A model generated the notes under the pieces. That model searched no databases, was not told where the DNA came from, and worked only from the letters and a program-made list of their open reading frames with translations. A DNA stretch of 64,000 nucleotides from Pomacea canaliculata (Eukaryota; Mollusca; Gastropoda; Architaenioglossa; Ampullariidae). The stretch lies in assembly GCF_003073045.1 (NCBI RefSeq), contig NC_037601.1, positions 21,302,150 through 21,366,149 of the forward strand. Reading direction: 5' to 3'. Both the position numbers and the translations under genes were made by a program. Shown one piece after another: positions 24,817 through 36,225 of the stretch (positions are counted from its first letter, which is position 1; every line of letters begins with the position of its first letter).

Positions 24817-25121
24817 TTATAGCTTACGTCACTTCTCGTCCTCAGTAAAATTTCAGTGTCTCCAGAATAATATAAAAAAATTTAATTGCAGAACATTAAC
24901 CGATGTTCCAGTCATAAGATTTGCTGATGTTTTATTAGACACGATGCTGTTCTATGTTTAATTTTCTTCATTGCTACTTCTGTTTGAACAAAGTTTGAGT
25001 CTTTGTCTTCTTGGTACATCTCACATTATCTGTAAGGCGTCCGCTGCTTTTCTGAAGCTTCTGAAGAACCTAACAAGTCTGCCCTCTTCTTGCTTTGTGT
25101 CGAGACTTCCTTTGATAATCT

Positions 25122-26534
25122 CTGAAAGAAAACATGAACACAAATATTGTTTTACTTTCAATTGTATAAAAAATGTGAGAAGCAACAACATCGAAAGAAA
25201 ATGTTTTGAAGAGATTTATTTTTTTCTAACTGTGGATTTTGGATTTCCTTTATTACACTATGTTTCCAGAAGGCAACGACTTCATAACTACTGCCCCAGG
25301 TGGCAATGTTGTTAGGTCGATTCTTCTCCGAGTGGAAATCAGTTTAGTGTACCTCCAAGAGTAGAAAAATATAATAACTTTTCAATCTAAATCAAACTAC
25401 ATCGTATGTGGTTATGTGTACGGGATGAGTAGCTGTTTGATATGACTCATCAAATGTTTGAACCAGACTATTACCTTCACAGTAGGATGACTTTACGTTG
25501 TTGAAAGTCATCAATGTACACACTATGTATGCTAAAAGAAATAGAATCTGTTGAACAGATGAATGAAGGGACGAGAATTAAGTTCCCTATCAACCATTAG
25601 TCGTTTATGAATCGTGGAACAGCAACAGCAGCAACAACAACAACTCATGTCAAAAACGCCATCAGTACATATGCGGTCTACAGTCTGGCCATTGCATGAA
25701 ATCTTCGGTAAGTCAATAAAAATCTGATTATAAAAAGTAATTGAGAGTTAGTACGATGTTGTTGTTGTTTTTTTATGGAAGCTCAACTGTCAATCTTTGA
25801 TGGAGTGGCTTACCGTTTGCAGACAGAAATAAATTTCCATAATGATGTCTTGTTAGAGCCTCACACTAACGGTCACACACTAGTTTCAGAGAGATGCACA
25901 ATGTCTATAAGACCTGCGAGTACTGTGCACGAAGCTTGTAGTGACAGTTCACCATCAAAACTTTAACAATTGTAGAAAAAAAAATCAGTCTGGGTGAGAC
26001 TGCTGATGCACAGATCTAAACTGTCAGTGATGGCAAGATGACGCTGCCGTATCAGTAGAAATAAAATGGTGTAGAAAAGAAGAAAAGTGGCACAGGCACA
26101 AAATTAAATCCAGGAAATATATACGTTATCGATACACATATCAACATTGCATACAAAGCTTGAACTCAGATTAACAGGAAAATACGGAAAGCGACGGGGA
26201 GCTAATCCTCTCTAGCCAGCTGACGAAGGGACATCACTCTTCAGTGGTGTGTACATACAGTCAAAACGACGCAAACTTTCACAAAAGTACTTTCTCAATG
26301 GACCCTGGTAAACCAAACCCTAAACAAGTTGTTTTTACCATCAATTCGGGAACTATTATTAATTTACAACATTTTGTAACTACTCTGCGGTTATAAAAAT
26401 GTATCTTTAAGCTCACGTAACAATCCATTTAAGTCTCGAAAGCAACATGTCTGAAGATAAGACAACACTTTTGTTTATCCCAGCAGGCAATTCGGGTATT
26501 GATACTGAATAATACATTAGTGCGCGGCACGTAC
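25122..26534 (-). other. Inferred 5' intron of LicD copy 2
   Basis: Donor AAAGAG|GTACGT (exon end 26,535) and acceptor TTTCTTTCAG (exon start 25,121), both at places equivalent to those in copies 3 and 4. The intron is about 1.41 kb and the downstream 5' UTR about 305 nt. The start of the UTR (cgacacaaagcaagaagagg on the - strand) is conserved in the other copies. Nothing else coding is seen inside. Confidence 0.55.
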
Positions 26535-26649
26535 CTCTTTTCTGGATACTGGTTTGTAACACTTTCGTCTCAGTTTGATTAATATTCTTGTGTCTGCTGC
26601 CTGTTGATGGACGTTATGTCTTCTCACATTTTTACTGTTTTTAGATTCA

Positions 26650-26735
26650 CGGAAGTCATGTGACTGTGTGACGCACTTACATGACATCACTTCATGACGC
26701 GCAAAGGAATTTGGGAGCCTTCAGACCGTGACCTC
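26650..26735 (-). promoter_or_regulatory. Conserved upstream block of LicD copy 2
   Basis: About 1.8 kb upstream of the start codon. It shares with the blocks of copies 3-6 the run gaagtcatgtgact, the half site GTGACGCA (26,668), a diverged second half (GACATCAC), and TTCATGACGCGCAAAGGAAT, followed by a conserved cagaccgtgacct. The block sits just upstream of, or within, the inferred first exon, as expected for a core promoter. It is the most diverged of the five. Confidence 0.5.
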
Positions 26736-27414
26736 TGAACTCTTCATAATGGGTGCCGTGACTACGAGTAACATGCATCAAAACTATTAACGAGGGTACA
26801 GGGAGTCTGGACTAAGACAAACATTATTTATCAATCGAACCTCCACGCGACTTTGGAGATTTTTAAAAATGCGTTTAAGATTTAAAGTGCAGATTCCTAG
26901 CTGTCCGAGCTTAACGTTATTTACTAAACATTCAGTGTTCTCATTGATGCTGGCCTGAACTACGTCATACACTGAGTAATTTTTCACTACTTTTATCTGT
27001 TCTGGACAAAACGACTGTGACCAAACATACTGATTGACAGTTGTTGATTTTACACACCTGATGTCATCATATCCAGTCAGATACTTGTCTCTAAGTTATT
27101 CAAGTCCCTGTCACCTCATAGAATATTGTACACAAGTTGTATTGTGGGTTGTGAGAGTGTAGGCATCGCTGCACCACCTGAGCGTATCCAAATCCTGTAT
27201 CTGCTGCTAAGTCTGTAACAGCGATTACTGTATAAATGGATGTGGATTTAAGATCCGTGCAAGTGTACTAACAAAACTTGTAGCTAACCACGTAGTACCG
27301 ACAAACAATGAACACGTACCCTGATGGCAATATCTGTCGTTCATCCTCTTAATAAAGCCAAAAATTATTTTTTTTCTTGATACGTTTTTACTGCTTCTTT
27401 TATGTTTTGATACT

Positions 27415-27516
27415 TTAGCGTCCCACAATCATACCCACAGTTAAACCTATTATTAAAACCAAAACTGAGCTCATCAGGAAGTAGTTCCTTGGCATTGATG
27501 TCGTCGTACACATCAT
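27415..27516 (-). CDS. Short membrane-helix frame, paralogue of those at 39.9 and 44.7 kb
   Basis: The 33-codon frame MMCTTTSMPRNYFLMSSVLV continues LIIGLTVGMIVGR and stops. It aligns with MVCRTTTELLFYFLMSSMLV at 39,950, which lies at the same place relative to LicD copy 5. A GTATGA donor-like site lies near the end, roughly where the other two copies have GTACGT or GTAAGT. It may be the first exon of an unidentified small membrane or secreted protein, or a decayed relic. Confidence 0.3.
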   Translation of the reverse strand: MMCTTTSMPRNYFLMSSVLVLIIGLTVGMIVGR

Positions 27517-27519
27517 TTA

Positions 27520-28236
27520 CTTATTGCAATCAGCAGTATTAGATCTCCACTGCCACTTAAAGACTTACAAGCCTTGTGGATACTGCCAGAAGGCTCAGAC
27601 TAAGGGACAAAGCCCCAATAGAAAAACGGGATGCTTTACATGACCTCTGGGCGTAAGCTTACTACGGTAAATTAACGACCATGACTACCAACTGGACCCT
27701 CAGTCTTCTCCGGAGGACGGATCCGCTCTACAGGTAGCGTCACGTGTTCGCAGCCTGGCGCACTGGTCCTGCTGTCTTGCGGGCAATCATAGAAAAGACG
27801 ATGGTTAATGCAGCAAACCACGACAGAAAAGCAAAATGGTAAAATGGCATCTGGGTGAAAGACTTTGCTCACCGTCCATGGCAATGGCTCTCTGCGCAAA
27901 AATGACTACGTCGGGAATACTAGCCTGGGACCTCTGTCTACCTGTCTGCATCCAAGGCGGACACGTGGACGGTAACTGGATGTGTTGGGGCGTGGAGAGC
28001 AGATAGGCGCCACCAAGTGACTTAAGCCCAACGAAAAGACATGATGGAGACAAAAATGGTGTGGTCTGCCGAGAGTCAAAGGGATCTTAATAGAGAGTAA
28101 ACATATAGGAAAAGAATGTCGTAGATGACGTCCATATAAGTTATAACATAGATCACACGAAGTCCTAATCACCACAACTACTAAGCCAGGACTAAACAGT
28201 CAATCTGTAGAATTTCTCACAAGCAAGCTCACTCAA
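27520..28236. other. Stretch downstream of LicD copy 3
   Basis: The minus strand has several overlapping frames of 75-89 codons between 27,672 and 28,175, slightly GC-rich. One has a hydrophobic run (ILPFCFSVVVCC) and a proline-rich tail, but nothing comparable occurs beside the other LicD copies. No confident gene. Confidence 0.35.
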
Positions 28237-29334
28237 TCACACTACATTGTACATAGGATACATGTCTTTCAACTCTCGACATTCCACTCGCGAGATCTCA
28301 CTAACTGTCCTGCCACGACCTATCCGGTGGTCGTGGAAAGGAGACAAACAAATATCAAGATCATACACTAGAGCAAGAAACTCCTTCGTCCGCCTGGGCA
28401 CGGGGGCAGTGAAGCCATCGAAGGCCGTCGTCGTCAAGGGAAAGAGAATGCCATTGGACACAGCTTGGGTGCTCATCGCGTAGTCGCATAGAGACCAGGT
28501 GTATGAGCTGTCACTGGTGTACAAAAAGATGTCGATGAAAGGGTAACGGATAGTGTTGCTGCTGTAGTTAGTGTAGACGATTCTCGTGTCACAACCGTTG
28601 TGATTACAGTCGCTGGTGGTTGGAACGGTGAAGTTTTCAGGACAGAAGCTGGGAATGCTGGAGGTGTTGCTAGAGAAGAATTTCCAGTGCATGTTGTCCT
28701 GAAAGCGGAGGGAGTAGCCAGGGATGCAGGCCAACACTTGGCGGATCTTGTCCAGCTCCTGAACGTCCATGGCAACGTCGATGTCGTCATCCCAGGGAAT
28801 CATGCCACGATGACGATAGGCTCCCAGCAGGCTGCCCTCCACCAGAAAGTAAGACAGGTTGGCAGCTCGGACAGCGTTGTCAAACACGCGCCACGTGCAC
28901 AGCAGCCGCGCCTTGTCGAAGACGGTCATCAGGGGGAGAAAGCGGAAGTAGCGAGCCTTGCGCTCGGGGTTGGCGTTCACCCACTGGTGCGCATGCGTGA
29001 ACAATGCTTCGTCTTGAGCTCGACCTTTCAGCACATACGGGTCGAGGATTTCGTATGACCTGTCGTCTGCCTGTCGGTGTAAAGAATTTGGCGGTGGGCA
29101 GTGGACAGGAATGATAGATGTCACCGGCCAAGTTCGCTGTATGATGTGCATTTTGATCACCTGAAAGGTTGACATCTGTCGCCAGGTGCGCGGCCACCGA
29201 GTGGTCAGTATATTTCGCAAAGGTCGTACGCAGAATACGAAGACCACAATACACAATGCACAGGCTATGGTGCAGAATGCGCGTCTTGTCCTTGTTCTAC
29301 CACGTACAACACACAACTTGCACGGAGATTTCAT
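28237..29334 (-). CDS. LicD/fukutin-like phosphotransferase, copy 3, intact
   Basis: A single open exon of 365 codons starting at ATG, of the same long subfamily as copy 2 (both begin MKS...C...LCVVRGRTRTRR). Membrane helix at about 20-36, stem to about 95, GSLLGAYRHRG at 167-177, DDDID at 182-186, and all later LicD blocks present (YPFIDIF, FPLTTTAFDGF, VYDLDICLSPFHDHR). It ends ELKDMYPMYNVV like all intact copies. The FDG in place of FEG and the HDH in place of HNH are the visible substitutions in conserved blocks. A type II Golgi enzyme using a CDP-linked donor is the likely role by family; acceptor unknown. The 5' UTR of about 296 nt follows an inferred 0.63-kb intron. A copy of its 5' flank has been moved to 40.5 kb. 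Confidence 0.9.
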   Translation of the reverse strand: MKSPCKLCVVRGRTRTRRAFCTIACALCIVVFVFCVRPLRNILTTRWPRTWRQMSTFQVIKMHIIQRTWPVTSIIPVHCPPPNSLHRQADDRSYEILDPYVLKGRAQDEALFTHAHQWVNANPERKARYFRFLPLMTVFDKARLLCTWRVFDNAVRAANLSYFLVEGSLLGAYRHRGMIPWDDDIDVAMDVQELDKIRQVLACIPGYSLRFQDNMHWKFFSSNTSSIPSFCPENFTVPTTSDCNHNGCDTRIVYTNYSSNTIRYPFIDIFLYTSDSSYTWSLCDYAMSTQAVSNGILFPLTTTAFDGFTAPVPRRTKEFLALVYDLDICLSPFHDHRIGRGRTVSEISRVECRELKDMYPMYNVV

Positions 29335-29630
29335 TTATAATATACGCCACTTCTTATCGTCAGTGAAGATGCAGTGTCTCTAGACTGATACCAAAAAAAG
29401 AAAAAAACTTCTAGAACTTTAAAGGGAGCACTAACCAATGTTCCAGCGAAAAGTTTACTCTTTCATGTTTTAATACACACTTTTTGGGGATGTTTCTTCC
29501 TCTTCATTGCTACCTATGTTTAAAAGGTGAGTCACCGCGGTTTTGGGACTACACATCCACCTTCTTTTCTGGAGCTTTCCCAAGAGCTTACATGCGTCCT
29601 CTTCTTGCTATATGTCGAGACTTTGATAAC

Positions 29631-30264
29631 CTGCAAGAAAACATGAATATTAGTATTGTTTTACTTTTCAATTTTATGATAAAAGTGAGAATGAACAAAT
29701 TGGAATGAATTTTTTTAATAAGAGTCCTTCCCTTTTCTTGGAACTCCATTCGGCGAAGTTGAAAATTGCTATGTATGCTTCTAAGAAATGATCATTTACT
29801 TTGTGAAAGAAGTCCGATACCTTTCAATGTTTACCTCATGAAGTGGCGCTGTTGATGCTGATATCAAACAACCCCTCTATGACATCCTCAAAATCAGTGT
29901 GCACCAAATGCAAGGTTTGCGATTTTTAAACCATTCAAAACAAGACGAATGTTGTCTAAAGTTTGACAATGTTGTGTGAATGTCACAGAAAAACACTGGC
30001 TTTGGCGAACGTTCGGGACATTCAGGAACTTTGGTAAATGCCCATACTATGAGGCTTCGGAGCACGATTGATGCTTCAGGACTTTACCCTGTGAAGAAGG
30101 ACCTTGAACCTTCCATTTTAATTTACGCCATTTTGTGATGCCGCCTATATCATGAACGGTTACAGAAATGTGTCCTTAAAGCTTTTGTCTTGTAACAATC
30201 CATTAAAATCTCGAACGTACAATGTCTACGCAAATCATAATATGTAAGACCGTGGCATACTCAC
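29631..30264 (-). other. Inferred 5' intron of LicD copy 3
   Basis: Donor AAAC|GTGAGTATG (exon end 30,265) and acceptor TTTTCTTGCAG (exon start 29,630). The donor context, ...CCCTGATACAGTGAAGA..., is shared with copy 4 (CCCTGATCTAGTGAAGA), which argues that both sides were inherited as a splice unit. The intron is 634 bp and holds no recognisable element. Confidence 0.6.
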
Positions 30265-30330
30265 GTTTCTCTTCACTGTATCAGGGTTTGAAACATTTTC
30301 AAGCAAGATTTTTGCGGTTCCTACATTTAC

Positions 30331-30418
30331 TGAAGTCATGTGACTGTGACGCAACTTATCATACATTGCGTCACGCCATGACGCTCAAAGGAATGTGAGA
30401 TCTTCACACCGTGACATC
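30331..30418 (-). promoter_or_regulatory. Conserved upstream block of LicD copy 3
   Basis: About 1.0 kb upstream of the start codon. It has gaagtcatgtgact, then an inverted pair GTGACGCAA (30,346) and TTGCGTCAC (ending 30,374), then CGCCATGACG (one mismatch from the CGTCATGACG palindrome) and caaaggaat. The half sites resemble C/EBP-ATF composite sites. The inferred donor lies only 66 bp further on, so the block would be at or near the transcription start. Confidence 0.6.
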
Positions 30419-30643
30419 TTAGATCTTCACACTCGGCGCCATGACTTGAATAACGAGGATAAAGCCACGTGCCGACCAACACAGTGAAGCTTAGAATAGT
30501 CGGTCGCCATGGGCAACCCAACGGTTAATGTCGCTAGGGATACAGATAGAAGCTGAGCTCAACAGTCTGTTTGGATGCTACTTTCGAAGAGTTAGTTTAG
30601 GACAGGTAAATAGCGGCTTCTAGAAGAAACACTGGAATTCAAT

Positions 30644-31135
30644 AATAATAATAATGCAAATTTTGTCAAGCGCATACTCACACTCCTATGGAGCATACTC
30701 TTAGCGATTAAAAACAAGATCGAACCATGGACAGCATACGAGGGACAGGAAAACAAATAAGCAAATAACATATGAACTATACAAAATAAACAACCGTACT
30801 AAACAAAGAATAACATCAAATACAGAAAATACAAAGAGGAATCAAATAACAAGAACAGGAGTTGAGAGTAACAGGATATGACAAAGAGAAGGGTGTGAAA
30901 AAGGACTAGCATTATGGTAAAGGGTGTTAGGAGTCATGTTTACGGAAGAGGTGCGTTCTCAGAGCGCGTTTGAAGGATTCAATAGCGGGTAGGTGGCGGA
31001 TATGGAGAGGGAGAGAGTTGCATTGTTTGGCTGTACAACAACTAAACATCCTGTGGCCATACATTGACAGGAAGAGTAAAAAGACGATCATCAGACGAGG
31101 AGAGGAGTTGTCTAGCTGGAACGACTTATTTCAAT
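30644..31135 (-). mobile_element. 5'-truncated LINE, 3' end (with C-terminal coding relic)
   Basis: On the - strand the element ends in a tail of ATT repeats after ...TTGCATT. It includes a relic of the ORF2 C-terminus that matches the 35.7-36.2 kb copy (LPFHIRH and FKRALRTHLF type sequence), typical of jockey/CR1-group LINEs. It lies just beyond the conserved 3' flank of LicD copy 4. Confidence 0.75.
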
Positions 31136-31379
31136 AATAATCATGCAAGACTTCACATCTGTGACACAGCACCTTTGATAGTGTTGTAAACTCACTTTAT
31201 TTTCGGCATGGGGAAGGCACAAAAGAAGGTCATCACAAAATGACGGGTTGGAAACTGCATGACTGTTAGTTCATAAGGTGCGCATGGTAAAAAGGAATGG
31301 AACAATTCCGAATGAAAGAGCAGATGGATCAGATGACTTCTTATTGACATCAGCTAAATACTGAGACTAGTCAGGAGGT

Positions 31380-31620
31380 TTCCCAATCAGCGTGCGACGG
31401 TTCTGTAGATTCCGGAGGTCAAGAAGTGGACTGTCATCAGACGTGTCATATGCCATCTTTGACCTGTCACACAAAACAAGGTGTCTATCCTTCTGTGTAA
31501 GCAAAGGGAGTTTTCCCACTCATCGTCCGGAGCGAGCTGCAAACGAACCTGTGACTTTCCAAAGACGACTGCAGTAGTCACAGGGTACAGGGCCCTTGTC
31601 TCGGTGTAGCATCTCAGTTT
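31380..31620 (-). other. Conserved 3' flank of LicD copy 4 with a 64-codon frame
   Basis: Matches 36,470-36,710 and 41,245-41,480 almost base for base. On the - strand a 64-codon frame beginning MTTAVVFGKSQVRLQLAPDD is open in all three. It lies 160-360 bp beyond the LicD stop codon, so it is probably 3' UTR or flank. The frame is not conserved in the older copy 2, where the same DNA is recognisable. Confidence 0.5.
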
Positions 31621-31744
31621 TGACCTAACTCAACATTAATAATCTACACAACAACAGATCTTAAGAAAAGAAAAAGCACCACAGCTTTTGTGCAAAGATA
31701 AAAAGTTACGACTGTATAATTTCTTACCGGCAGGCTGGCTCAGT

Positions 31745-32719
31745 TCACACCACATTGTACATAGGATACATGTCCTTCAACTCTCGGCATTTTACTATCT
31801 CTCCATAGATAGGTTGACTAAGCCGGTGGTTGTGCAAAGGCGACTTACATTGATCAAGGTAATATACGCGAGCAAGGACCTCCCAGGTCTGTCTGGGCAC
31901 GGGGGCAGTGAATCCTTCAAAGGTCATCGTTGTCAAAGGATAGACAATGGTATTTCTCACACCATTGGCTGCGGTCGCGTAGTAGCACAAGGACCTGGTG
32001 TAGTTGCCGTCACTGGTGTACATAAAGACGTCGATGGAAGGGTAACGGATGCTGGTGTCGTTGGTATCGAGAATGCTAGGTACGCAGCCGCTGTGATTGC
32101 GGCCGCTGGCAGTTGGGACGGTGAAGTTTTCAGGACAGACGCTGGGAATGCTGGAGGTGTTGCTAGAGAAGAATTTCCAGTGAACTTGAGACAAAATGCG
32201 GAGAGAGTAGCCAGAGATACAGGCCAACACTTGGCGGATCTTGTCCATCTTCAGACCGTCCATAGCAACGTCGATGTCGTCATCCCAGGGAATCATGCCA
32301 CGATGGCGATAGGCTCCCAGCAGGCTGCCCTCCACCAGAAAGTAAGACAGGTTGGCAGCTTGGACAGCGTTGTCAAACACGCGCCACGTGCACAGCAGCC
32401 GCGCCTTGTCGAAGACGGTCATCAGGGGGAGAAAGCGGAAGTAACGAGCCTTGCGCACGGTTGAGGCGTTTACCCACTGGTGCGCATGCGTGAACATGGC
32501 TTCGTCTTGAGCTCGACCTTTCAGCGCATACGGGACGAGGATTTCGTGGGATGCCTTTGCTTCAGAAAATGCAATTGGCTCACGGGGGTTGAAAAACTGT
32601 ATAATGTACATGATATCTGGCATGTAGCTGGTCGGGATAATTCAATAAAATGGGATGAGTAATGCGAAAATTATGATGCACTGCATGCAGACTAGTATCC
32701 TGAATGCTCTTTTTGCCAT
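31745..32719 (-). pseudogene. LicD/fukutin-like gene, copy 4, stop codon in the membrane helix
   Basis: Short subfamily, closest to copies 5 and 6. The expected ATG (32,717-32,719) opens MAKRAFRILVCMQCIIIFAL, but codon 26 is TGA (32,642-32,644) where copies 5 and 6 have CGA (Arg), at the end of the helix. The rest is open for 292 codons from an internal ATG at 32,623, with an intact core (GSLLGAYRHRG, DDDID), IDVFMYTSDG and the end ELKDMYPMYNVV. A product from the internal ATG would lack the signal anchor and stay in the cytosol, so the gene is probably inactive as a Golgi enzyme. The C-to-T change at a CpG (CGA to TGA) and the intact remainder suggest a recent loss, or a segregating null allele. 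Other changes include AVQAANL (AVRAANL elsewhere) and SQPIYGEIVKC near the end. Confidence 0.82.
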
Positions 32720-33078
32720 TGCTTCGCCAAATGCAACCAGAAGGTGCACAAAGATTGTACGCTACGTCACTTCATGTCAGCAGCGAAAGTGATGGGTCTT
32801 AACGCTGATACAGAAAAAAATTCCTTTTAGAAACTGAAATGGAGAAGTAACCAATGTACTGGTCTGAATGTTACTGTCTAATATGTTATTATTCACATCG
32901 TAAGTGTTGATGGATGTTTCATCGTCTTCAGTGGTTCCTGTGTTTAAACAATTTTGGAATGACCGTCTTCTGGAGACTACTAGCGATGTCTGTAAGGCGT
33001 CCACATTCTTTTCCGGAGCTTTCCCAAAAGCTTACGTACGTCCTCTTCTTTCTTTGTGTCCATACTTCCGTACATGAC

Positions 33079-34975
33079 CTATAAGAAAACATAACATAAA
33101 CAGTGCTTTCCTTTTCAATTACATGAAAAGAGTGAGAATGAACAAGATTGAAAATAAATGTTTCAAAAAGAGTTCTTGGGTCTTCGTGGAAGATGAACAG
33201 TTTGAACTATATCTGCGTGGTATGGATACTTCTTCTTGACTGTAAAATTTGAGTTTCTTGTATTCCACTATGCTGCCCTTGGGTAACGACTTACCCTCGT
33301 TTCCTTACTAAGGTGGTAGTGTAGTTAAGGTGGCTCTTACAGGAGCGGAGATCAGCTTAGCACGTGTCATAAAATAATTATCTAATAAGTTTGCATTTTA
33401 TATGATCATTTGTACGGTATAGGTATCTGGCTCAAATGGTTCATCGAAACTGTGACCCGTATAATTAGTTTAACAGCTTATGTATAATCAATGTACACAC
33501 TGCTTACTGTAAAAGTAATGGAATCTGGAGAATTACGTAGAGAAAAACAAATGAAGTTTCATATCAACAAACAGTCAAGTAGGAATCGTGGCATAGTGAA
33601 GACGAAGGGAACGTCCACAAAACCGCTTTCGAAATGGACTCCTGGTAAACCAAGCCCTAAACAAGTTTGTTTACCATTATGTTAGATTCGGTATCTTATA
33701 TTTTAAGCGATTTTTGCAGTAAGAAGAGACAGGATTTGTTAGATCCCGTGTTTTGTTGTGATTTTAAAAATATTTTTGTACGGTTCTCATTCCACGAGCA
33801 CGCGCTTCTCTTTGCATGTTTCTAAGAAGAAATCATTATTATTTTGTGAAAGAAGCCCGTGTCAACCTTCTGATGTTCCCTTGTTAAGAGGTACTGTTAT
33901 GCTTATAGAATACAAGTCCTTCTATGAAATGTGAAAACCACTTGTCCAGTGTGCATTAAATGCAATGTTTGCAAAGTTCAGGCTTTTCATAACGAGGCAA
34001 ATGGTGTCTTGCGTTCCGCTAAGTTTGCCAAAGCTATGCGTGGAGAATGCGAGTTCTGTTCCTTCGCCTAACTACAAACTTATTTTAATGGCCTGCTTGC
34101 AGACGACATTTTTGCAGTTAACTATTAGAACGAGGCTGGTGTGTATAAAGTTTCCGGTTTAGACACTTTCATGCTTTACGCTCGCCGAGACCTATGTTAC
34201 CAAACAGGCTTGAAGGATCGGCTTTCCTTCATTTTGTTTGTGTTGTAGTCATGCTTCGATTTGAATAAACGTGTTGTCCCTTCGTGTTTACGGGTGCTTC
34301 AGCTACATTTGAATTGCATATACTGTTAGTTTGCAGCGACAACTGTTTGGATCTGTTGGCTGGATTCCGCTCCGCCGCTGTGCTTTACTCGCGTTGACAA
34401 CGACTTGGAGCTGCAGTGCATGCACTGAAGTGACCAGCACATTTTTTCAGGTTTGTGTCATAACATATCCCATTATTCTCCAGATTTATCAATATATTCT
34501 CGGCATTTTTCTGATGTAACCCTTATTCTCTGGAGTCGTTACCGTTAAACGTGCAGTGATCACCCTTTGCTGACGGAATGCATTCAATCTTCCCATCGTT
34601 ATTCGTTCTACATCTGTGTGACTATTTCATGATAGTGTTCACCGCAGTCAGTGTGCCTTTGGCTGAGATTTTCGCTATATTTCTCACATTATTATTAAGG
34701 CCACAGGAAAAGAATGGTTCGAGGCGATTGTTCGGAACATTCAGGAATTCTGGTCAATGCCAGTACAATGGCGGCTTTGGAGCATATCGGAGAGTTTGAC
34801 GCTTCGTGACTTTGCCCGGTTAAGAAGCACCTTGAATATACCAAATGATTTATACTATATTATGGCGCCACCTATGTATTACATGGTTACTGAAATGTGC
34901 TTTTGTCATGTAACAGTCCTTAAAAACTTCGACAGCATCATTTGTAGATAAGACATAAGAGCGTGGCATACTTAC
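33079..34975 (-). other. Inferred 5' intron of LicD copy 4
   Basis: Donor GTTC|GTAAGTATG (exon end 34,976) and acceptor TTTTCTTATAG (exon start 33,078) at positions equivalent to copies 2 and 3. It is about 1.9 kb long, the extra length including a dispersed R1 repeat at about 34.1 kb. The 5' UTR downstream would be about 359 nt. Confidence 0.55.
34085..34195 (-). repeat. Dispersed repeat R1, partial, reverse orientation
   Basis: Shares agaacgaggctgg, tttccggtttagacac and gctcgccgagacct with the 7.7 kb copy. Truncated before the second stem half. It lies within the inferred intron of copy 4. Confidence 0.5.
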
Positions 34976-35000
34976 GAACTTCTTCACTAGATCAGGGTTT

Positions 35001-35070
35001 GTGACGCAATTTATGAATTGCATCACGTCATGACGCCCAAAGGAATTTGATAGCCATCAGCCCGTGACCT
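35001..35070 (-). promoter_or_regulatory. Conserved upstream block of LicD copy 4
   Basis: About 2.3 kb upstream of the expected start. GTGACGCAAT at 35,001 and ATTGCATCAC ending at 35,026 form an imperfect 26-bp palindrome; the perfect palindrome CGTCATGACG follows, then cccaaaggaat. It lacks the gaagtcatgtgact part seen in the other copies. The donor of the first exon is only 25 bp away. Confidence 0.6.
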
Positions 35071-35694
35071 CCTGAATGTCTCTAAAGGGAAATAAGTGAT
35101 ATCAAATACGAGTGTTCTCCCATTCGAATCTCCAGTGTTGTCCATAGGAATGTTATTACCATGGGATGGGATGGGACAGCACACATTTGTATTTTCCATG
35201 GTAGTCGATACTTGATATTGTAAAATAAATTTACGCTGAAATTTGCAGTTGCGTAAGTGCAACAAAATAGAATTCAGTCATCATCTGCATGGTGCTATGA
35301 GAAGGATTTCGAGTCTAAAGAAACGGTCGATGAGGAGGAAAATGATAGTGTGCTGAATGAGCAGAGTGACATAGAAATAGAATGACAGTGTCAGAATGAT
35401 ACTGAATTGTCTTACTTAGATTATACTTTTGAGTGTTAAGTTAATAAATTTTGTCGTTTTGCATGTCTCTTTGTACATGTAGTCCTATTTAGTAGACACT
35501 ATACTTAAACTTTCATAAATTTATTGATTTTATTTGACCTGTATTCCTTATTAATATTATATAATGGAAATCCCGTTGGATGGCATGGGATGGGATGGGA
35601 TAGTAAAGTATGTCCCATGAACAACCCTGCGAATCTCTCGTCGCGGGACAATATCGTAAGCCAGTCATCATCAATCATCAATCATCAAACATCA

Positions 35695-36225
35695 ATCATC
35701 AATCATCATGCAAAATTTGTACACCGCATACTCTCACTACAAAGGAGTATATACTCTTGGCGCTTAAGTAAAAGAGCGAAACATGGACAGCATAGAGGGA
35801 CAGGAAAACAATCAAACGTATGACCTATAAACAATAAACAATCATACTAAACGAAGAATAACATCAAATACAGAAAATACAAAGAGGAATCAAATAACAA
35901 GAACAGGAGTTGAGAGTAACAGGATATGACAAAGAGAAGGGTGTGAAAAAGGACTAGCATTATGGTAAAGGGTGTTAGGAGTCATGTTTACGGAAGAGGT
36001 GCGTTCTCAGAGCGCGTTTGAAGGATTCAATAGCGGGTAGGTGGCGGATATGGAAAGGGAGAGAGTTGCATTTTTTGGCTGTACAACAACTAAACATCCT
36101 GTGGCCATATGTTGACAAGAAGAGCAAAAATACAATCATCAGACTATGGACGTGTATAGGGGATCTACGTTCATGATCAGACGAGGAGAGGAGTTGTCTA
36201 GCTGGAACGACCGATTTCAATAATA
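35695..36225 (-). mobile_element. 5'-truncated LINE with readable ORF2 C-terminus
   Basis: On the - strand the frame 36,220-35,975 reads FSCCTAKKCNSLPFHIRHLP and then AIESFKRALRTHLFRKHDS before a stop, the typical C-terminal end of CR1/jockey-group LINE ORF2 proteins (xxxLWNSLPxxIRxxxSxxxFKxxLKTHLF). It is followed by a 3' UTR and a tail of GATTGAT-type repeats (35,655-35,700). Related to the copies at 30.6, 7.4 and 61.1 kb. It abuts the left end of the recently duplicated unit. Confidence 0.8.

Noticed and set aside
27672-28175. Overlapping minus-strand frames beyond LicD copy 3
   Set aside because: Mutually overlapping, not conserved beside other copies, no recognised motif.
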